From Oscillospiraceae bacterium (lineage in GTDB: Bacteria > Bacillota_A > Clostridia > Oscillospirales > Oscillospiraceae), in NCBI GenBank assembly GCA_017550765.1, contig JAFZOC010000219.1, positions 1-5,826 of the forward strand: DNA of 5,826 nucleotides, written 5' to 3'. Numbering within the stretch: position 1 is the stretch's first letter; each line of letters starts with the position of its first letter. Shown piece by piece: positions 5,585 through 5,826 of the stretch. Made by a program: the position numbers and the translations under genes. The notes beneath the pieces were generated by a model that was not told the DNA's origin, ran no database searches, and was given only the letters and a program-made list of their open reading frames with translations.

Positions 5585-5826
5585 TAGGTCAAGCCCTCGG
5601 GCTATTAGTACCGGTAGGCTGAACACATTGCTGTGCGTACACCGCCGGCCTATCAACGAAGTAGTCTTCTTCGGCCCTTACTCCAAATGGATGGGAGATC
5701 TTATCTTAGGGGGAGTTTCACGCTTAGATGCCTTCAGCGTTTATCTCGTCCAGACGTAGCTACCCAGCTGTGCCGTTGGCACGACAACTGGTGCACCAGA
5801 GGTCTGTCCATCCCGGTCCTCTCGTA
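5585..5826 (-). rRNA. rrl: 23S ribosomal RNA, 3' end (partial)
   Basis: About 242 nt of the 3' end of 23S rRNA (domain VI); the rest lies beyond the window edge. Recognisable minus-strand stretches are GTTGATAGGCCGG, ACCGGTACTAATAG and the end GGGCTTGACC, which aligns with the GGCTTAACCTT end of the E. coli molecule and sets the mature 3' end at 5585, give or take 3 nt. The window edge falls inside the sarcin-ricin loop (TACGAGAGGACC at 5815-5826), the site where elongation factors dock. The sequence looks intact and functional. Confidence 0.97.

Overview
The window looks like chromosomal DNA from a GC-rich, probably anaerobic member of the Bacillota, class Clostridia, with Oscillospiraceae-type bacteria the best guess. 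The grounds are the gene order ileS-lspA-RluA-family pseudouridine synthase (also found in Bacillus with ileS, lspA and ylyB), strong AGGAG-type ribosome binding sites, a rubrerythrin typical of anaerobes, and the style of the 5S and 23S rRNA. Genus and species cannot be read from this sequence alone.

Plus strand, 1-4327: the 3' half of ileS (isoleucyl-tRNA synthetase) is followed by lspA (lipoprotein signal peptidase), which has a candidate promoter of its own overlapping the end of ileS. A RluA-family pseudouridine synthase starts only 3 nt after the lspA stop. After 68 nt come a 66-residue two-helix membrane protein and a GNAT acetyltransferase, which overlap by ATGA. A perfect 22-bp inverted repeat at 4326-4374 separates this block from the convergent gene beyond it.

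Minus strand, 4391-5826: reading right to left in transcription order, there is the 3' end of a 23S rRNA gene (cut by the window edge inside the sarcin-ricin loop), a 177-nt spacer, a complete 5S rRNA, an intrinsic terminator, about 260 nt of GC-rich hairpin-bearing DNA, and a rubrerythrin gene with a near-consensus extended -10 promoter. The rRNA operon therefore points head-on at the ileS-lspA block, with rubrerythrin as a separate unit between them.

Three features stand out. LspA carries about 190 extra residues of low-complexity cytoplasmic tail ending in a distinct short helix-like peptide. A run of seven A residues at the junction of the small membrane protein and the acetyltransferase is arranged so that a -1 slip would fuse the two proteins in frame. 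The DNA upstream of the rubrerythrin promoter is structured and looks like a conserved noncoding element rather than ordinary spacer. No CRISPR array, insertion sequence, tRNA gene or phage gene was seen.
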